A stretch of 64,000 bases of DNA from Populus alba (taxonomy: Eukaryota; Streptophyta; Magnoliopsida; Malpighiales; Salicaceae): the NCBI RefSeq assembly GCF_005239225.2, contig NC_133292.1, forward strand, positions 11,867,965 to 11,931,964, in the 5' to 3' direction. How positions within the stretch are numbered: position 1 is the stretch's first letter; each line of letters begins with the position of its first letter. The notes beneath the pieces were generated by a model. It searched no databases, was not told where the DNA came from, and saw only the letters and a list, made by a program, of their open reading frames with translations. This document shows positions 61,737 through 64,000 of the stretch, piece after piece. The position numbers and the translations under genes are program-made.

Positions 61737-64000
61737 ATGGAGTTTACGGAGGTTAAAAAAAGGGGTAGAGGTAGACCGAAAAAGAGGAAGCTAAACGAGG
61801 AGGAGAGTGAAGATAAGAAATTAGTAGCTAGTGCTTTGAAAAAGCAAGCTTTGGGTTTTAGATGGAAGCCATTACTGGGTAGGTATGTGTTGAAAGAATT
61901 TGGAAGTGGGATTTTTTTGGGGAAGATAGTGTATTATGATACTGGGCTGTATAGGGTGGATTATGAAGATGGGGGCTGCGAGGATTTGAAGAGTGTTGAG
62001 TTTCGTAAGATAATATTAGGGGATGGTGATTTCGATGATGAATTGGTTCTTAGAAGGGAAAAGTTAGATGAATTTGTTTTGCAAAAGAGTGAGAAGAGGA
62101 AGGTGGAAGCCGAGAAGGAAGTGGTGGATTCAAAAAACGAGTTGGGTGGTGGGTTGACGGTTGAGAATGAAGGGGTGCATGATGAGGATTATGCGGATTC
62201 CTCGAGTGATTCATGTGAGCATGTGCGTGCTGGGGGTTTGGGAATGGAAGTGGAGACTCCAGTTGCTCCTCCACCGCAACTGCCTTCATCATCAGGGAGT
62301 ATTCGTGTGCCGGACGAGTATGTCTCACATCTCTTTTCCGTGTATACATTTTTGAGGTCATTTAATATCCGTCTTTTCTTGAGCCCTTTTACATTGGATG
62401 ATTTGGTGGGGGCGATTAATTGCTCAATCCAGAACACTTTGTTGGATGCCATTCATTTTGCTTTGATGCGAGCATTGAGACGTCGTCTTGAAGCACTCTC
62501 TTCAGATGGTTCTGAGCTTGCATCAAAATGCTTGAGGTATATATCAAAGTTTTTCTACTTAATTTGCCTATTAGAGCTCTTCAATGACCGAAAATTTTAT
62601 GACAATTTTGTAACATTTACTTAATTTCATAGTTTTTGTGAAAATGATAAAGTGTGGATTTTAACTACTTGGGGGTGTGGGGTGACAATATAATAAATTC
62701 GATACTCTATCTGTCATTAAAAGATGTTCTGATGGGATATTGCTCTTGCATGTATGCGTACAAATTCTGCATGTATACTTAATTCCCCTTCCTGTTTTTG
62801 TGTCGTATATTCCTGAGCTTAGACGTGGCTGGTATGTGCATGTGTTTGTATGTGATATTGTGTTTGATTTTTTATCCAATTTCTGCCAATTAATCTATGG
62901 AATTGTGTCCCACTCCTTCTGTGCAGGAGCGTGGATTGGCGCTTGCTTGATTCACTCACTTGGCCTGTTCATCTGGTCCATTATTTTACAATAATGGGAT
63001 ATGCGAATGGAGCCGAGTGGAAAGGACTTTATGATCATCTTTGGAAGAGGGAGTATTATTCCTTGCCAGTGGGTAGGAAGTTGATGATTCTGCAGATCCT
63101 ATGCGATGATGCCTTGGATTCTGTGGAGCTAAGAGCAGAAGTTGATATCTGTGAAGAGTCAGAAGTTGGCCTAGATCCTGATGTTGTTACAGCCATTCTT
63201 CCTGATAATGGACCAACAAGGGTTCATCCTAGATGTTCCAAGACTTCAGCTTGCAAGGACAGGGAGACCATGGATATCATTGCAGGAAGCCAGGGAAGCA
63301 AGCCTTTCAGTAATTCAAAGCATTTGGGCTCCAAAGGTACTGAAAGGGATGGAAATGCATCTGATGCTGACGTAGATGGGAATGGGGATGAATGCCGTCT
63401 TTGTGGCATGGATGGAATCTTGCTTTGTTGTGATGGATGCCCATCATCATATCATTCAAGATGCATAGGTGTCGTCAAAATGTATATACCTAAAGGCCCA
63501 TGGTATTGTCCAGAGTGCACCATCAACAAGTTGGGACCTACTATTTCAATGAGAACATCACATAGAGGAGCAGAAGTATTCGGAATTGATTTGTATGAGC
63601 AAGTCTTCATGGGTACTTGCAACCACTTACTGGTGTATGTTTTAGCCTTCCTTTTTTTCCCCATTTTTTGAATATTATTTAAATGCATTATGACCTACTA
63701 AGCTTCATATTATTTGCAAAACAAGTGGCATTAAAACAGCCAAAGCAGTTCTTAGGTTCTGTCTTCAAGACCGTGAGCATCTTGTCTTTTGCAATGCTTC
63801 TTAGTCTATTGATTTCCTGTTCATGTTTTCCCTCCTTTTGAATTGTTTTTCTTTCCAGGCTGAAAGCTTCTACTAGTGGAGAACCATGTCTGAGATACTA
63901 CAATCTGATGGAAATCCCAAAGGTTCTGCAAACACTTTCTGAATCCATGCAACATAGATTATTATACTCAGAGATTTGCAAGGCAATTGTACAGCATTGG
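61737..64000 (+). CDS. DDT-domain and PHD-finger chromatin protein (PTM-like), 5' part only
   Basis: Nuclear chromatin reader of the plant DDT/PHD group that includes Arabidopsis PTM. Exons seen: 61737-62536, 62927-63634 and 63859 onward; the gene leaves the window, with 550 codons visible. The start is the first real ATG; upstream in-frame codons have none. Residues 7-18 form a basic AT-hook-like KKRGRGRPKKRK. Residues about 47-93 look Tudor-like (GRYVLKEFGSGIFLGKIVYY, RVDYEDGGCEDL). The DDT domain spans about 193-252. The segment DSLTWPVHLVHYFTIMGY with REYYSLPVGRKLMILQILCD follows at 275-326. The PHD finger is at about 422-464 (C-X2-C...CDGCPSSYHSRC...WYCPEC). Exon 2 has a second possible donor two bases earlier (after 63632), but only the one after 63634 keeps exon 3 open. 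PTM itself also has C-terminal membrane spans, which would lie outside this window. Confidence 0.9.

Noticed and set aside
63630..63634. Exon 2 donor of the DDT/PHD gene after 63632
   Set aside because: Using that GT puts exon 3 out of frame and creates an immediate stop; the GTATGT donor after 63634 keeps the frame open.
1..64000. CRISPR arrays, operons, ribosome binding sites, plasmid or phage features
   Set aside because: The window is spliced plant nuclear DNA, and no prokaryotic-type structure was seen.

Overview
The window is nuclear DNA of a eudicot plant, most likely a Salicaceae tree (Populus or Salix). The evidence is AT-rich intergenic DNA, many short GT-AG introns, plant-only gene families (HD2 histone deacetylase, CSLA mannan synthase, AHL AT-hook protein), a plant-type tRNA-derived SINE and many AT-rich mobile-element relics. 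The genus is an inference; I could not run any search.

Layout. At 3.6-8.7 kb a divergent pair shares one short promoter: QCR9 (minus; subunit 9 of mitochondrial complex III) and an HD2-type histone deacetylase (plus). At 9.6-12.0 kb there is an LTR-like repeat, a decayed intron-containing copy of the splicing factor U2AF35, and two convergent tRNA genes, Leu(UAA) and Gly(UCC). From 12.8 to 16.4 kb lies a diverged non-coding tandem duplication containing scraps that look like CSLA exons. A complete nine-exon CSLA gene (minus) fills 17.6-21.7 kb. From 21.8 to 34.2 kb I see no convincing gene: microsatellites, a decayed repeat block at 26.0-28.6 kb and one well-preserved SINE at 31.4 kb. At 34.3-36.2 kb (minus) is a hAT-transposase-derived BED/DUF659/dimerisation reading frame broken by two TGA codons. 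From 37.9 to 42.8 kb is AT-rich, with a TIR-type element at 41.1-42.2 kb.

From 42.9 to 49.3 kb a GABA/amino-acid transporter (plus, seven exons) and an AHL AT-hook/PPC DNA-binding protein (minus, five exons) converge. At 52.1-56.1 kb (minus) is an RBR-type E3 ubiquitin ligase with an N-terminal RNase H-like domain; its first intron carries a second copy of the 9.6 kb repeat and a triplicated splice donor. At 57.6-59.45 kb a 1.8-kb non-autonomous hAT element with a perfect 8-bp target duplication is nested inside another repeat. The window closes with the 5' half of a DDT/PHD-finger chromatin protein (61.7 kb to beyond 64.0 kb, plus).

The genes are independent plant loci, not a cluster: respiration, chromatin, cell-wall polysaccharide synthesis, transport, transcription and ubiquitination. 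For the spliced genes, all exon phases close exactly over the boundaries given, and the lengths of QCR9 (72 aa), CSLA (537 aa) and the transporter (455 aa) match their families. I found no previously undescribed gene system. The most interesting items are the broken domesticated transposase, the nested hAT element, the SINE, the U2AF35 relic and the repeated splice donor.
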